From NCBI RefSeq assembly GCF_022811685.1, contig NZ_CP094532.1, positions 2,319,501-2,383,500 of the forward strand: a stretch of 64,000 nt of DNA. The letters run 5' to 3'. Position 1 is the first letter of the stretch. Each line of letters opens with the position of its first letter. This DNA comes from Chryseobacterium suipulveris. Its GTDB lineage: Bacteria; Bacteroidota; Bacteroidia; Flavobacteriales; Weeksellaceae. A program made the translations under genes and the position numbers. Below the pieces are notes generated by a model. It searched no databases. It was not told the DNA's origin and was given only the letters and a program-made list of their open reading frames with translations. This document shows, piece by piece, positions 52,364-60,799 of the stretch.

Positions 52364-52371
52364 TATCTTTG
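52364..52371 (+). promoter_or_regulatory. -7 box of the B12 riboswitch transcript
   Basis: TATCTTTG matches TAnnTTTG just upstream of the aptamer, so the transcript should begin near 52378. Confidence 0.55.
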
Positions 52372-52380
52372 CCCTACTTT

Positions 52381-52574
52381 CAGAAAAGGGAATCGCGTGA
52401 AATCCGCGGACTGTCCCCGCAACTGTAAATCACGAAAAAGTCTGAAGTCCGAAGACGGAAGACGCAAGTAAAATTTTCAACAAACAATCCATTGCGAAAA
52501 GCGAGAAGGAGTTGAAATGTGAAAGTCAGGAGACCTTGCTGAAAGTTAACTTTAAATTAAAAAACTTTCGGAGG
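52381..52574 (+). promoter_or_regulatory. cobalamin riboswitch
   Basis: The aptamer is clear: GGGAATCGCGTGAAATCCGC followed by GGACTGTCCCCGCAACTGTAA, later GAAGTCCGAAGAC and the B12 box AGTCAGGAGACCTTGC ending near 52539. A hairpin GAAAGTT / AACTTTC (52541-52569) lies directly before GGAGG at 52570, so the switch may expose or hide this ribosome-binding sequence. It controls the BtuB-like receptor and BtuG-like lipoprotein genes: bound cobalamin lowers expression. Confidence 0.93.
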
Positions 52575-52587
52575 AAAAGTTCTGACA

Positions 52588-54414
52588 ATGACTAAAACTG
52601 ACCTTTTTTCGGCGGCCTTTCTGCTTTTTTCTTTTTGGGGTTTTGCTCAAGAGAAAACGATTGACACGGTTTACATTTTCGACAATCAGTTAAATAGCTC
52701 CAAAAAAGTTCTAAAAATATCAAAATTAGAGCAGGCAGATTTATTAAAAAATTCGACGAATCTTTCAGAAGTTCTGCGCTTTCAATCACCGATTTATATT
52801 AAAGAAAACGGTCGTGGAATGGTTTCCTCACCTTCTTTCCGTGGAACTACGGCGCAACAAACCGCATTTATTTGGAACGGAATTAATGTGAATTCACAAT
52901 TTTTAGGACAAGGCGATATTAATAATTTGAACCTTCTTGGTTATGACAATCTGCAAGTAAAATCAGGCGGCGGAAGTGTAATTTACGGCAGCTCTGCAAT
53001 CGGCGGAACGATTCACTTAAATAATGAGTTGACTTTTAATAAAGGTTTTCATAACAGTTTATTTGCAGAATATGGTTCCTTTAAAACTTTGAATACATTT
53101 TTAAAATCCTCTTACAGCGACGAAAAAATCAGCGTGAAAGTTTCAGGAAATTACGTGGAAAGCGAAAACGACTATGAAGTTCCCGAAAAAAACTACATCA
53201 ATCTGAACGGACAATACCGCAGCAAAACTTTCAACCTGGGTTTCGGCTACAAAATCAATCAGAAAAACACCGTTTCTTGGCAAACGCAATTGTACAGCGG
53301 AATTCAACATTACCCTGTTTTTTCTGAATATGCCACAAAAACGAAATATTTAACCAACAATTTCAGGAGTTTGGCGAGTTGGGATTTTAAATCTATGAAA
53401 GTGCAGAACATTTTGCGGCTCGCTTTTCTTGAGGAAGAATTTCAGTATTTCGCCTACATAGACCGACCAAAAAGCAGCGGCGGAACAGGAAAAAGTTACA
53501 TTGCGAAAAATGATTTCAATTATGTATTCAACGACAAAATTGCCTTAAACCTCATCGCTGAATATCAGTTAAACAAAGCGGAAGGTTACCAATCGGGAAT
53601 CAAAGACGTGAGTAGAAATGCAGGTTCGTTTGCGGGTTTGCTCCGTTGGATTCCGAATCAAAAATTCTATTTTGAAATAGGTGCAAAAAAAGATTTTGTG
53701 GAGAAAATTGAAAGTCCGTTTATTTATTCTTTTTCGGGAAAATTTAAAGCAACTGATTGGTATTCTGCTGTTTTCAACTTTTCTAAAAATTTCAGGTATC
53801 CCAGTTTCAACGATTTGTATTGGAAACCGGGCGGAAATTTAAACTTGAAATCTGAAGTTTCGCATCAAGCAGAATTAGGAAATAATTTTGCACATAAAGG
53901 TTTCAAGCTCAACCTCACTCCTTATTATATGAGGATTGAAAATATGATTCGTTGGTTGCCGACTTCGGTGGGAATTGCGTCACCGATCAACACCAGCAAA
54001 GTTGAAAGTTACGGTTTAGAATCTCAACTCGATTTTGAAAAAACTTTTGGAAAAAACAAAGCAAAAATTTCAGCGGGATATGTTTTCACGCATTCAAAAG
54101 ATTTGGAAACCAATCAATTTCTCACTTACGTCCCGAAATATAAAATCTTTGGAAATGCTTCCTACGGTTATGATTTCGCGGAAATATTTTTACAGGGAAT
54201 GTATAATGGACTGACTTTCACCACTTCCGATGAAAAATTGAGCAGTGCTATTCAACCCTATTTTGTGATGAATGCAGGATTAAATTTCACGGTTCTAAAA
54301 ATCTATTGTTTAGGTTTTAAGGTAAATAATGTGTTTGACGAAATCTACGAAACAACCGCTTATTTTCCTCTGCCAAAAAGAAATTACAGCGCTAACTTAT
54401 TCATTAACTTTTAA
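52588..54414 (+). CDS. btuB: BtuB-like TonB-dependent vitamin B12 receptor
   Basis: A 608-residue outer membrane receptor with signal peptide (LFSAAFLLFSFWGFAQ). TonB-box-like region, plug with SEVLRFQSPIYIKENGRGMVSSPSFRGTTAQQTAFIWNGINVNSQFLGQGDINNLNLLG (about 55-125), GGGSVIYGSSAIGGTIHL, and a barrel ending in YSANLFINF. The size is that of BtuB. The cobalamin riboswitch directly upstream is the main reason to assign B12 uptake. The ATG is 14 bases after a GGAGG sequence, unusual in this phylum. Confidence 0.93.
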   Translation: MTKTDLFSAAFLLFSFWGFAQEKTIDTVYIFDNQLNSSKKVLKISKLEQADLLKNSTNLSEVLRFQSPIYIKENGRGMVSSPSFRGTTAQQTAFIWNGINVNSQFLGQGDINNLNLLGYDNLQVKSGGGSVIYGSSAIGGTIHLNNELTFNKGFHNSLFAEYGSFKTLNTFLKSSYSDEKISVKVSGNYVESENDYEVPEKNYINLNGQYRSKTFNLGFGYKINQKNTVSWQTQLYSGIQHYPVFSEYATKTKYLTNNFRSLASWDFKSMKVQNILRLAFLEEEFQYFAYIDRPKSSGGTGKSYIAKNDFNYVFNDKIALNLIAEYQLNKAEGYQSGIKDVSRNAGSFAGLLRWIPNQKFYFEIGAKKDFVEKIESPFIYSFSGKFKATDWYSAVFNFSKNFRYPSFNDLYWKPGGNLNLKSEVSHQAELGNNFAHKGFKLNLTPYYMRIENMIRWLPTSVGIASPINTSKVESYGLESQLDFEKTFGKNKAKISAGYVFTHSKDLETNQFLTYVPKYKIFGNASYGYDFAEIFLQGMYNGLTFTTSDEKLSSAIQPYFVMNAGLNFTVLKIYCLGFKVNNVFDEIYETTAYFPLPKRNYSANLFINF

Positions 54415-54424
54415 ATATTTAAAA

Positions 54425-55474
54425 ATGAAAATTTCAAAAATTTTAACTCTTGTTCTTGCGGGAACTTTACTCTTCAACATTTCTTGTAGAAACGACGACC
54501 CAATTCCTGCTCCAACTCCAAAAGGTGCATACGAAAACGGAATTTTGATTGCGAACGAGGGCGGATTTTTAACTCCTACAGCTTCGGTAAGCTTTATCTC
54601 AAACGATTTATCGAAATTGGAAAACAATATTTTTAGCACCAACAACAGTAATGCTGTTTTGGGAAATGTGTTTCAATCCGTTGGATTTAAAGGTGATAAT
54701 GCCTTTTTGGTAACAAACGTTCCTAATAAAATTGAAATTGTTAACAGATACACTTTCAAAAAAACGGGAACAATCACGGCAAACCTGGACGAAGCACGAT
54801 ATATCGCATTTTCAGGAAACAACACTTATGTTACCAACAACAACTTCTTTGATGTAAGAAAAGTGAATATTTACGATAATTCCAATGCCTTTGTGAAGAG
54901 CATCAATTTTGACCGTTATGCAGAAAAAATCGTTTCTGCTGATGGATTTGTTTATGTGCAAACCGACGGTGTAACTTATGATGCGAATTATAATGAGCTT
55001 CCTACAGGCCACACGATTTCCAGAATTAATCCTGCCACAAACAATGTGGATAAAACCATCACTTTAACGGACGACACCATTATTCGTGATATGATTGCAG
55101 ATAATTCCAATGTGTATGTTTTGAGTTCGGATTACAGCAATTCGTACATTTATAAAATTGATGCAAAAACGGGAACAGCTGCACAAACCAAATTAGCAGG
55201 AGTTTCAGGTGCCCTAAAATTGGCGGTTGACAACGGAAAAATATATTTCTTGACTTCAGGAAAAAAATTGTATTCCTATAACGGAACCGCTGCAACTGCA
55301 ATGTTTGATGTAACGACAAGTCATGTTTACGGTTTCAATGTGATTGATGACAAAGTATTTGTTTCGGACCCTTCTTTTTCAAAAGATAATGACGTAAGAA
55401 TTTACAATCTTTCAGGAAATCTTCTTAAAACCATTACGACAGGAATCGGAACCAACGGTTTTTACAAGAATTAA
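54425..55474 (+). CDS. BtuG-like beta-propeller lipoprotein
   Basis: A 349-residue lipoprotein (Cys near residue 19 in NISCRNDD) started at MKISKILTLVLAGT. The rest repeats the propeller pattern at about 45-residue spacing: ILIANEGGFLTPTASVSFIS, AFLVTNVPNKIEIVNRYTFKKTGTI, TYVTNNNFFDVRKVNIYD, VYVQTDGVTYD, VYVLSSDYSNSYIYKIDAKTG, IYFLTSGKKLYSYNG, VFVSDPSFSKDNDVRIYNL. This is the build of BtuG, which in Bacteroides binds cobalamin on the cell surface and feeds BtuB. Ten bases after btuB and under the same riboswitch, so this role is very likely. Confidence 0.87.
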   Translation: MKISKILTLVLAGTLLFNISCRNDDPIPAPTPKGAYENGILIANEGGFLTPTASVSFISNDLSKLENNIFSTNNSNAVLGNVFQSVGFKGDNAFLVTNVPNKIEIVNRYTFKKTGTITANLDEARYIAFSGNNTYVTNNNFFDVRKVNIYDNSNAFVKSINFDRYAEKIVSADGFVYVQTDGVTYDANYNELPTGHTISRINPATNNVDKTITLTDDTIIRDMIADNSNVYVLSSDYSNSYIYKIDAKTGTAAQTKLAGVSGALKLAVDNGKIYFLTSGKKLYSYNGTAATAMFDVTTSHVYGFNVIDDKVFVSDPSFSKDNDVRIYNLSGNLLKTITTGIGTNGFYKN

Positions 55475-55495
55475 GGTTTATTAATTGTTTAACAG

Positions 55496-55532
55496 AAAAC
55501 CCTTTCTAACACTATGTTAGAAAGGGTTTTCA
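55496..55532 (+). terminator. intrinsic terminator of the btuB unit
   Basis: Perfect 16-bp stem AAAACCCTTTCTAACA / TGTTAGAAAGGGTTTT with a CTA loop. Confidence 0.85.
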
Positions 55533-55541
55533 ATTTTAAGG

Positions 55542-55573
55542 AAACCTAACAAGTTTTAAAACTTGTTAGGTTT
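55542..55573. repeat. 32-bp perfect palindrome at the cca stop codon
   Basis: AAACCTAACAAGTTTT and its exact complement AAAACTTGTTAGGTTT, without spacer. It covers the stop codon region of the minus-strand cca gene. It may fold as a terminator for that gene, or be a small palindromic repeat. Confidence 0.7.
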
Positions 55574-56993
55574 AGTTTATTTTCAAGCCTAAAAGTTTCG
55601 CTTCTTCAATCACAAAACTTCTCGCTTCTTCTTTATCGTTGGTAATTTCGCCTTCCAGAATTGCTTCTTTTACTTTTTCTTTTAGGATTCCGATTTCGCG
55701 GCTTGGTTGCAGGTTAAACATTTCCATGATTTCTTCTCCCGAAATCGGGGGCTGAAAATTGCGGATGCTGTCTTTTTCCTCAACTTCCTTGATTTTTTGG
55801 GCAACGTATTCGAAATTCTTTTTGAATTTTTCCTGTTTCGAGGAATTTTTGGTGGTGATGTCGGCTTTGCAAAGCGTGAACAAATCTTCCAAATCTTCAC
55901 CCGAATCAAAAAGCAATCTTCTCAAAGCAGAATCCGAAGTTCCATCATCTATTAATGCGATGGGTCTTGATGAAAGTTTCACCAATTTTTGAACATATTT
56001 CATGTCGCTCCCAAGAGGGAGTTTCAAGCGGTAGAAAAGATTCTTTACCATTTTTGAACCCAAAAATTCATGCCCGTGAAAAGTCCAGCCATTTTTTTTG
56101 TCGAACTTTTTTGTCGGTGCTTTTCCGATGTCGTGAAGCAACGCCGCCCAACGAAGCCAAAGGTTGTCGGTATTTTTAGAAATATTGTCAACCACTTCCA
56201 AAGTGTGCCAAAAATTGTCTTTGTGGGTTTGTCCTTCCACTTCTTCGATTCCTTTTAAAGCGGTGAGTTCGGGTATGATTAAAGGTAAAAGTCCTGTTTG
56301 TTCCATTAGTTTTAAACCGACGGACGGTTTTTCGGAAAGCATGATTTTGTTGAATTCTACCATAATTCTTTCCATGGAAACGATTTTGATTCTTTCGGCT
56401 TCTTTTTTTATGGCTTCAAGGGAATTTTCTTCAATCTGAAAATTTAAAGTCGCGGCGAAACGAATGGCTCTCATCATTCTTAGAGGATCGTCGGAATAGG
56501 TTTGCAAAGGTTCAAGCGGCGTTCTGATGATTTTGTTTTGGAGGTCCGAAATTCCATCGAAAGGATCAATCAATTCGCCGAAATTCTCCTTGTTCAGCGA
56601 AATTGCCAACGCATTGATGGTGAAATCCCTTCGTTTTTGATCGTCTTCCAAAGTTCCTGTTTCTACCGAAGGTTTCCGGGAATCTTCGGAATAGCTTTCC
56701 TTTCGTGCACCGACGAATTCCAGGTCGAGTCCGTTATGTTTAAACATTGCGGTACCGTAGGTTTTGAACACCGAAACTTTTAGTTTTGGATTGATTTCTT
56801 GGGCGATTTTCTTTGCGAGGTAAATCCCTGAACTTTCAGTTACAAAATCGATGTCGGTCGGCATTTGTCTTTTCATCAGCAAATCGCGCACAAATCCACC
56901 GACGATGTACACCGACTGATTGTTCTGCTGTGCAACTGCGGAAACCAATTTGAAAAGTTTAAAGTTTTTATTTTGCTTGAGGTTGATAACCAT
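55572..56993 (-). CDS. cca: CCA-adding enzyme / poly(A) polymerase family with HD domain
   Basis: A 473-residue enzyme started at MVINLKQNKNFKLF. Nucleotidyltransferase head: VYIVGGFVRDLLMKRQMPTDIDFV with the DxD metal pair near residue 48; then GTLEDDQKRRDFTINALAISLN and the RNA-binding part DDPLRMMRAIRFAATLNF. An HD domain follows near 250-330 (HTLEVVDNI, LRWAALLHDIGKA, HEFLGSKM). It adds or repairs the CCA end of tRNA; class II enzymes with an HD domain also hydrolyse 2',3'-cyclic phosphate. It faces the btuB unit tail to tail. Confidence 0.94.
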   Translation of the reverse strand: MVINLKQNKNFKLFKLVSAVAQQNNQSVYIVGGFVRDLLMKRQMPTDIDFVTESSGIYLAKKIAQEINPKLKVSVFKTYGTAMFKHNGLDLEFVGARKESYSEDSRKPSVETGTLEDDQKRRDFTINALAISLNKENFGELIDPFDGISDLQNKIIRTPLEPLQTYSDDPLRMMRAIRFAATLNFQIEENSLEAIKKEAERIKIVSMERIMVEFNKIMLSEKPSVGLKLMEQTGLLPLIIPELTALKGIEEVEGQTHKDNFWHTLEVVDNISKNTDNLWLRWAALLHDIGKAPTKKFDKKNGWTFHGHEFLGSKMVKNLFYRLKLPLGSDMKYVQKLVKLSSRPIALIDDGTSDSALRRLLFDSGEDLEDLFTLCKADITTKNSSKQEKFKKNFEYVAQKIKEVEEKDSIRNFQPPISGEEIMEMFNLQPSREIGILKEKVKEAILEGEITNDKEEARSFVIEEAKLLGLKIN

Positions 56994-57374
56994 AAATAAG
57001 ATTCGGTGCCAGAATTTTTGCAAAGATATTCCAATAAAAAGAAAAACCCATATTTCTATGAGTTGGAGTGTTGAGAAGCGGGATTATTTTCAGGATATTT
57101 TTTGCAAAAAACTCGTGTTCTTGTCTGCTACAAAGACTTTTTTTTCAATGGACTAAAAAAAATAACTTACCTTGTTTTGCTTTACGAGTATATTTTTTCT
57201 CGCAAAGTTCGCAACGAAATAATTTATTATCAAGCTGCATATTTTAAGCTAAACAAAGGCGCTATCGCTTAAGAAGGATATACAAAATTTTTGTAAGAAA
57301 TTGATTGTTAAGCAAGAATATTTATTTTCTGAAACCATAACAAGTCTTTGCACAATATCGGAATATTGTCAATT
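56994..57374. repeat. gene-free region with dispersed repeat, copy 2
   Basis: Contains the words described at 12714-13159 in the same order (about 57185-57290: ctcgcaaagttcgcaacg, tttattatcaagctg, ttttaagctaaacaaaggcgcta). No gene or RNA seen in the 380 bases. Confidence 0.5.
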
Positions 57375-57629
57375 TTATCGGATCTCTTTTTCAGCATCCT
57401 GCAAAAGCCAGTCGCCGATTTCGTCTTCGAGGTATTCCGTCTGCTGTTTGATGGCGTTCAGAAAATCGTCGGGTATATTGGAAATATCGCTGTTTTCGAG
57501 GTTCCACAATTCATCCGACATCAATTCGTACTCAGAATAAATTCTTTTGAACCGCGGACTGCTTTTTTCGAGTTCTTCAATTTTTGCCTGTTGCGGCCTG
57601 AATTTTCTGTATGGTCTTGTATTTTTCAT
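57375..57629 (-). CDS. small hypothetical charged protein
   Basis: An 84-residue soluble protein. Basic start (KNTRPYRKFRPQQ), then two predicted helices rich in Glu (IEELEKSSPRFKRIYSEYELMSDELWNLEN, DFLNAIKQQTEYLEDEIGDWLLQDAEKEIR). No family recognised. The helical charged build and lone position are all that can be said. Confidence 0.65.
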   Translation of the reverse strand: MKNTRPYRKFRPQQAKIEELEKSSPRFKRIYSEYELMSDELWNLENSDISNIPDDFLNAIKQQTEYLEDEIGDWLLQDAEKEIR

Positions 57630-57819
57630 TTTTAGTTTTGTGATTGCTTAATTAAAAAACATCAATTAAATGTACTGTTCAAGATAAAAATCACGCTCGC
57701 AATTTATTGAAAATGAAAAATTTATCAGGTAGTGCTCTTGTTTCAATGATTAAAATTAAAAATAAAAATGAATGAAAAAAATATTTTAACAGATATTAAA
57801 AATGTTTAACATTAAGTTC

Positions 57820-57827
57820 TAAATTTG
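57820..57827 (+). promoter_or_regulatory. -7 box of gtrA
   Basis: TAAATTTG matches TAnnTTTG, 20 bases before the ATG at 57847. Confidence 0.5.
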
Positions 57828-57846
57828 TCGTCGGAAGTATATTTTA

Positions 57847-58305
57847 ATGAAAGCACTATTACTAAAGCAGCGACAGGTTTTCTTCTTCATCATTGCAGGT
57901 GCATTGAGTGCTGTTGTCGAGATCGGGTCTTTCAAGATATTTAGTGTTTATCTTCCGCAGCTGTTTTCTCAGGAGACCAATTTTAACGGGATCCACTTTC
58001 CGCTGAGTAATGTTTTTTCCACCACCTGCGGAATTATCACCAACTATTTTCTGAGCATCTGGTTTGTTTTCGAACGCGGGAAGCACTCGAAGAAAAGGGA
58101 GTTTGCGTACTTTATGTTCGTTTCGTTCCTTTCCACAATTTTGAGCTTGACCTTCTTCCAGATATTTTTTAGATATGTGTTTAAAGAGCATTTCGATGCG
58201 GGATTCTTCGTATTCAGCCAGGAAATGCTGAGCAAGATTTCAGCAATTCTATTGGTTTCGGCACTGAATTATTCGGTGAAGAAGAGGGTGATTTTTAATG
58301 GATGA
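57847..58305 (+). CDS. GtrA-family membrane protein
   Basis: A 152-residue protein with four hydrophobic helices: VFFFIIAGALSAVVEIGSFKIF, FPLSNVFSTTCGIITNYFLSIWFVF, EFAYFMFVSFLSTILSLTFFQIFF, and ISAILLVSALNYSVKKRVIF. The last segment with the N/W-aromatic-x-x-K/R end is typical of GtrA/DPMS flippase-like proteins, which help move lipid-linked sugars across the inner membrane. No glycosyltransferase gene adjoins. A structured repeat element follows the stop codon. Confidence 0.88.
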   Translation: MKALLLKQRQVFFFIIAGALSAVVEIGSFKIFSVYLPQLFSQETNFNGIHFPLSNVFSTTCGIITNYFLSIWFVFERGKHSKKREFAYFMFVSFLSTILSLTFFQIFFRYVFKEHFDAGFFVFSQEMLSKISAILLVSALNYSVKKRVIFNG

Positions 58306-58435
58306 GATGAAGGACGAAGGACGAAGGACGAAGGACGAAGGACGAATTACGAATTACGAAATGCGAAGATGGAAGACAGGAAACGGAAGTGAGCTTTGGG
58401 AGAGTTGTTCTGAAAAATAAACTACTTTTGTTTTT
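58306..58435. repeat. short tandem word repeat after gtrA
   Basis: Seven-base unit GAAGGAC/GGACGAA repeated about five times (58309-58345), then gaattacgaattacgaaatg. Low-complexity filler. Confidence 0.6.
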
Positions 58436-58532
58436 AGCCCCGATGGAAGCGGCATCCTTTTTTGGCATTCTCGCCATTTCAACTTCGTGCAGGAACCGAC
58501 TGCCAAAAAAGATACAGCGGACAGCGGGACCG
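58436..58532 (+). ncRNA. conserved flavobacterial structured element (flavo-1-like)
   Basis: Begins AGCCCCGATGGAAGCGGCAT and ends GATACAGCGGACAGCGGGAC. The two ends pair with internal loops (CCCG/CGGG, GC/GC, ATC/GAT); inside is a perfect stem TTTTTTGGCA / TGCCAAAAAA (58458-58467 with 58501-58510) and a variable loop. I know this sequence pattern as a frequent intergenic element in flavobacterial genomes; it may be the Rfam flavo-1 motif, which I cannot check. Function unknown. Confidence 0.6.
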
Positions 58533-58583
58533 AAATTGTGAGAAGCGAAAAATAGCTTGCTACTGAAAAAAGAAACTTTGTAA

Positions 58584-59321
58584 ATGACTAAACTTCTTAA
58601 TTATATTTGGCGCGGATGGATGATAATTCTGGGAGCCGTGCTCACCATTCTACTTGGAATCCCCGTGCTGATTCTTTCGATCAGGAAAGAACATTATAAG
58701 TACGCATATAGATTTATTCGAGTGTGGTGTTACGGGATGTTTTATGGGATGGGTTTTCGGTATGACCTGAAAAATCTGACTGAGAAAAAGATCGAAAAAT
58801 ACCGGCAGTATGTCTTTATCTCAAACCATACCTCGATTATGGATGTGATGTTGCCGTGTATTCTGATGCCGCATCATCCGCTGTGTTATGTGGGAAAAAA
58901 GGAACTGGTGAAAATTCCGATTTTTGGGACGATCTATAAGAGAATCTGCGTGATGGTCGATAGAAGTTCCGCGAAAAGCCGCGCCGATGTGTACCGAAGA
59001 TGCGCCGAAAGAATGCAGGAAGGACAGAGCATCGTGATTTTTCCCGAAGGCGGCGTTCCCGATGACACCTCGATTTTGCTCGACAGTTTTAAAGACGGCG
59101 CGTTTATCCTCTCCTCAAAGCACAATGCGCCGATTGCGGTGTTTACTTTTGTGGGCTTGAAGGAAATGTTCCCATTTGATAATTCGAAAGGCCACCCTGG
59201 AAAAGTGAAGGTTTTTTTCAACGATATTTTGGAGCCCGACAGATCTGCCGCTGAACTGAAATCTATTGCCTACGGCGAAATAAAAAATGTTCTGGAAAAC
59301 CAAATGGGGAACAGAAAATAG
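58584..59321 (+). CDS. 1-acyl-sn-glycerol-3-phosphate acyltransferase family (PlsC)
   Basis: A 245-residue membrane-associated enzyme. One N-terminal helix (MIILGAVLTILLGIPVLILSI), then the acyltransferase motifs: FISNHTSIMDVML (HX4D, near residue 83), VMVDRSSAKSRADVYRR, and IVIFPEGGVPDD (near 153). It acylates lysophosphatidic acid in phospholipid synthesis, or in Bacteroidota may make other acyl lipids. Together with the following genes it reads in one direction, but a separate promoter precedes the sugar transporter. Confidence 0.92.
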   Translation: MTKLLNYIWRGWMIILGAVLTILLGIPVLILSIRKEHYKYAYRFIRVWCYGMFYGMGFRYDLKNLTEKKIEKYRQYVFISNHTSIMDVMLPCILMPHHPLCYVGKKELVKIPIFGTIYKRICVMVDRSSAKSRADVYRRCAERMQEGQSIVIFPEGGVPDDTSILLDSFKDGAFILSSKHNAPIAVFTFVGLKEMFPFDNSKGHPGKVKVFFNDILEPDRSAAELKSIAYGEIKNVLENQMGNRK

Positions 59322-59322
59322 T

Positions 59323-59330
59323 TATATTTG
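59323..59330 (+). promoter_or_regulatory. -7 box of the sugar transporter gene
   Basis: TATATTTG matches TAnnTTTG, 20 bases before the ATG at 59351. Confidence 0.55.
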
Positions 59331-59350
59331 TTTTTAAGAAATCATTAATA

Positions 59351-60799
59351 ATGTACGCAAACTATTCTAAGCAAACCAATTGGGCGCAATTCGTTCCGTT
59401 GGTTACCGTATTTTTCTTTTGGGGATTCGTTGCAGCGAGTAACGATATTTTAATTCCCGTTTTCAAGAAGGCATTCAACCTCACACAGAGCCAGAGCCAG
59501 TATGTTGCAGTGGCTTTCTATGTCGCATATACAGTCGGTTCGCTGATCTATATGTTTATTTCAAAAGCACTGAAGCAGGATTTGATCAACAAAATCGGTT
59601 ACAAAAACGGTTTGATTACTGGACTTTTGATTTCAGCAGCGGGAACATTACTTTTTTATCCCGCAGCAAATATGGGCTCGTTTCCATTGATGATTTCGGG
59701 ACTGTTTACGGTGGGACTTGGATTTTCGCTGCAGCAGATTGTAGCAAATCCTTTGGCAATCGAAGTCGGACCAGTAGAAACTGGATCTCAACGTTTGACG
59801 ATGGCAGGAGGAATCAATAATTTGGGAACCACGATTGGACCGTTGATCGTGGCATTTGCGATTTTTGGTTCCGCAACCGCTTCGAATACGGATGCAAGCA
59901 TTGAGTCCGTAAAAATCCCCTATCTTGTTTTGGGAGCGGCTTTTGTTTTGGTGGCGGTACTTTTGAAGTTTTCGTCGCTGCCGCAAGTGACGCCGACCAT
60001 TAAAGAAAATACTGACGATTCAGTTCCAGCAGAACACCGAGATTCCGCACTGAAATATCCACAGTTGGTGATGGGAATGATCGCCATTTTCGTTTATGTG
60101 GGAGTAGAAGTTGCAACCGCGGCAAACCTTCCTGCGTATATGGAAAAATCTTTAGGATTCGAGACGAAAGATGTTGCACCTTACATCTCTTTATACTGGG
60201 CATCCTTAATGATCGGAAGATGGACCGGAGCGGTTGAAGCATTTGATTTCAACGCGGGGATCAAGAAGATTCTTAGGTTTTTGGCGCCTTATCTCGCGTT
60301 CGGAGTTTTCCTTTTGGTAAACGCGATTGCGAAACACGACCTTTCGCATTTCTATATTTATGGTGTAATTATTTTGGTGATGATTGTTTGCGATATCCTG
60401 AGTAAAGGAAATCCTGCGAGAATGCTCCTGATCTTTTCACTGATGGGAATTTTGGCGCTCGTCATCGGAATGCTGACTACAGGTATGACTTCAGTTTATG
60501 CGTTTACGAGTGTAGGTTTGTTCTGCTCCACTTTGTGGCCGTGTATTTTTGCTTTGGCGATCAACGGACTTGGTAAGCATACGAATCAAGGGTCAGGATT
60601 CCTGATTATGATGATTATGGGTGGTGGAATTATTTCGTGGATCCAGGGAATGCTTGCCGATGCGACCAACATCCACTTCAGCTATATTGTGGGAGTGCTT
60701 TGTTTTGCGTATCTTGCTTTCTACGCGATTCGGGTTCCTGGAATTTTGAAATCTCAGGGAATTGAACTGGGCAATTTAGATTCAAAAGGTGGCCATTAA
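59351..60799 (+). CDS. FucP-family sugar:H+ symporter
   Basis: A 482-residue major facilitator with about 12 helices. FucP/GluP-type features: FFFWGFVAASNDILIPVFKKAFNLTQSQSQYVAVAFYVAYTVGSLIYM at the N-terminus, YKNGLITGLLISAAGTLLFYPAA, and the helix-4/5 signature VGLGFSLQQIVANPLAIEVGP...SQRLTMAGGINNLGTTIGP. The second half has YVGVEVATAANLPAYMEKSLGF and LWPCIFALAINGLGKHTNQGSGFL. Members import fucose, glucose or galactose with protons; which one cannot be told. The stop lies inside the start of the next gene. Confidence 0.92.
   Translation: MYANYSKQTNWAQFVPLVTVFFFWGFVAASNDILIPVFKKAFNLTQSQSQYVAVAFYVAYTVGSLIYMFISKALKQDLINKIGYKNGLITGLLISAAGTLLFYPAANMGSFPLMISGLFTVGLGFSLQQIVANPLAIEVGPVETGSQRLTMAGGINNLGTTIGPLIVAFAIFGSATASNTDASIESVKIPYLVLGAAFVLVAVLLKFSSLPQVTPTIKENTDDSVPAEHRDSALKYPQLVMGMIAIFVYVGVEVATAANLPAYMEKSLGFETKDVAPYISLYWASLMIGRWTGAVEAFDFNAGIKKILRFLAPYLAFGVFLLVNAIAKHDLSHFYIYGVIILVMIVCDILSKGNPARMLLIFSLMGILALVIGMLTTGMTSVYAFTSVGLFCSTLWPCIFALAINGLGKHTNQGSGFLIMMIMGGGIISWIQGMLADATNIHFSYIVGVLCFAYLAFYAIRVPGILKSQGIELGNLDSKGGH

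Noticed and set aside
58441..58554. Short frame reading like a lipoprotein (SFFGILAISTSC...) inside the structured element
   Set aside because: The reading frame is not maintained with the following KKDTADSGTE-like part, and the bases are explained by the conserved paired ends of the RNA-like element.
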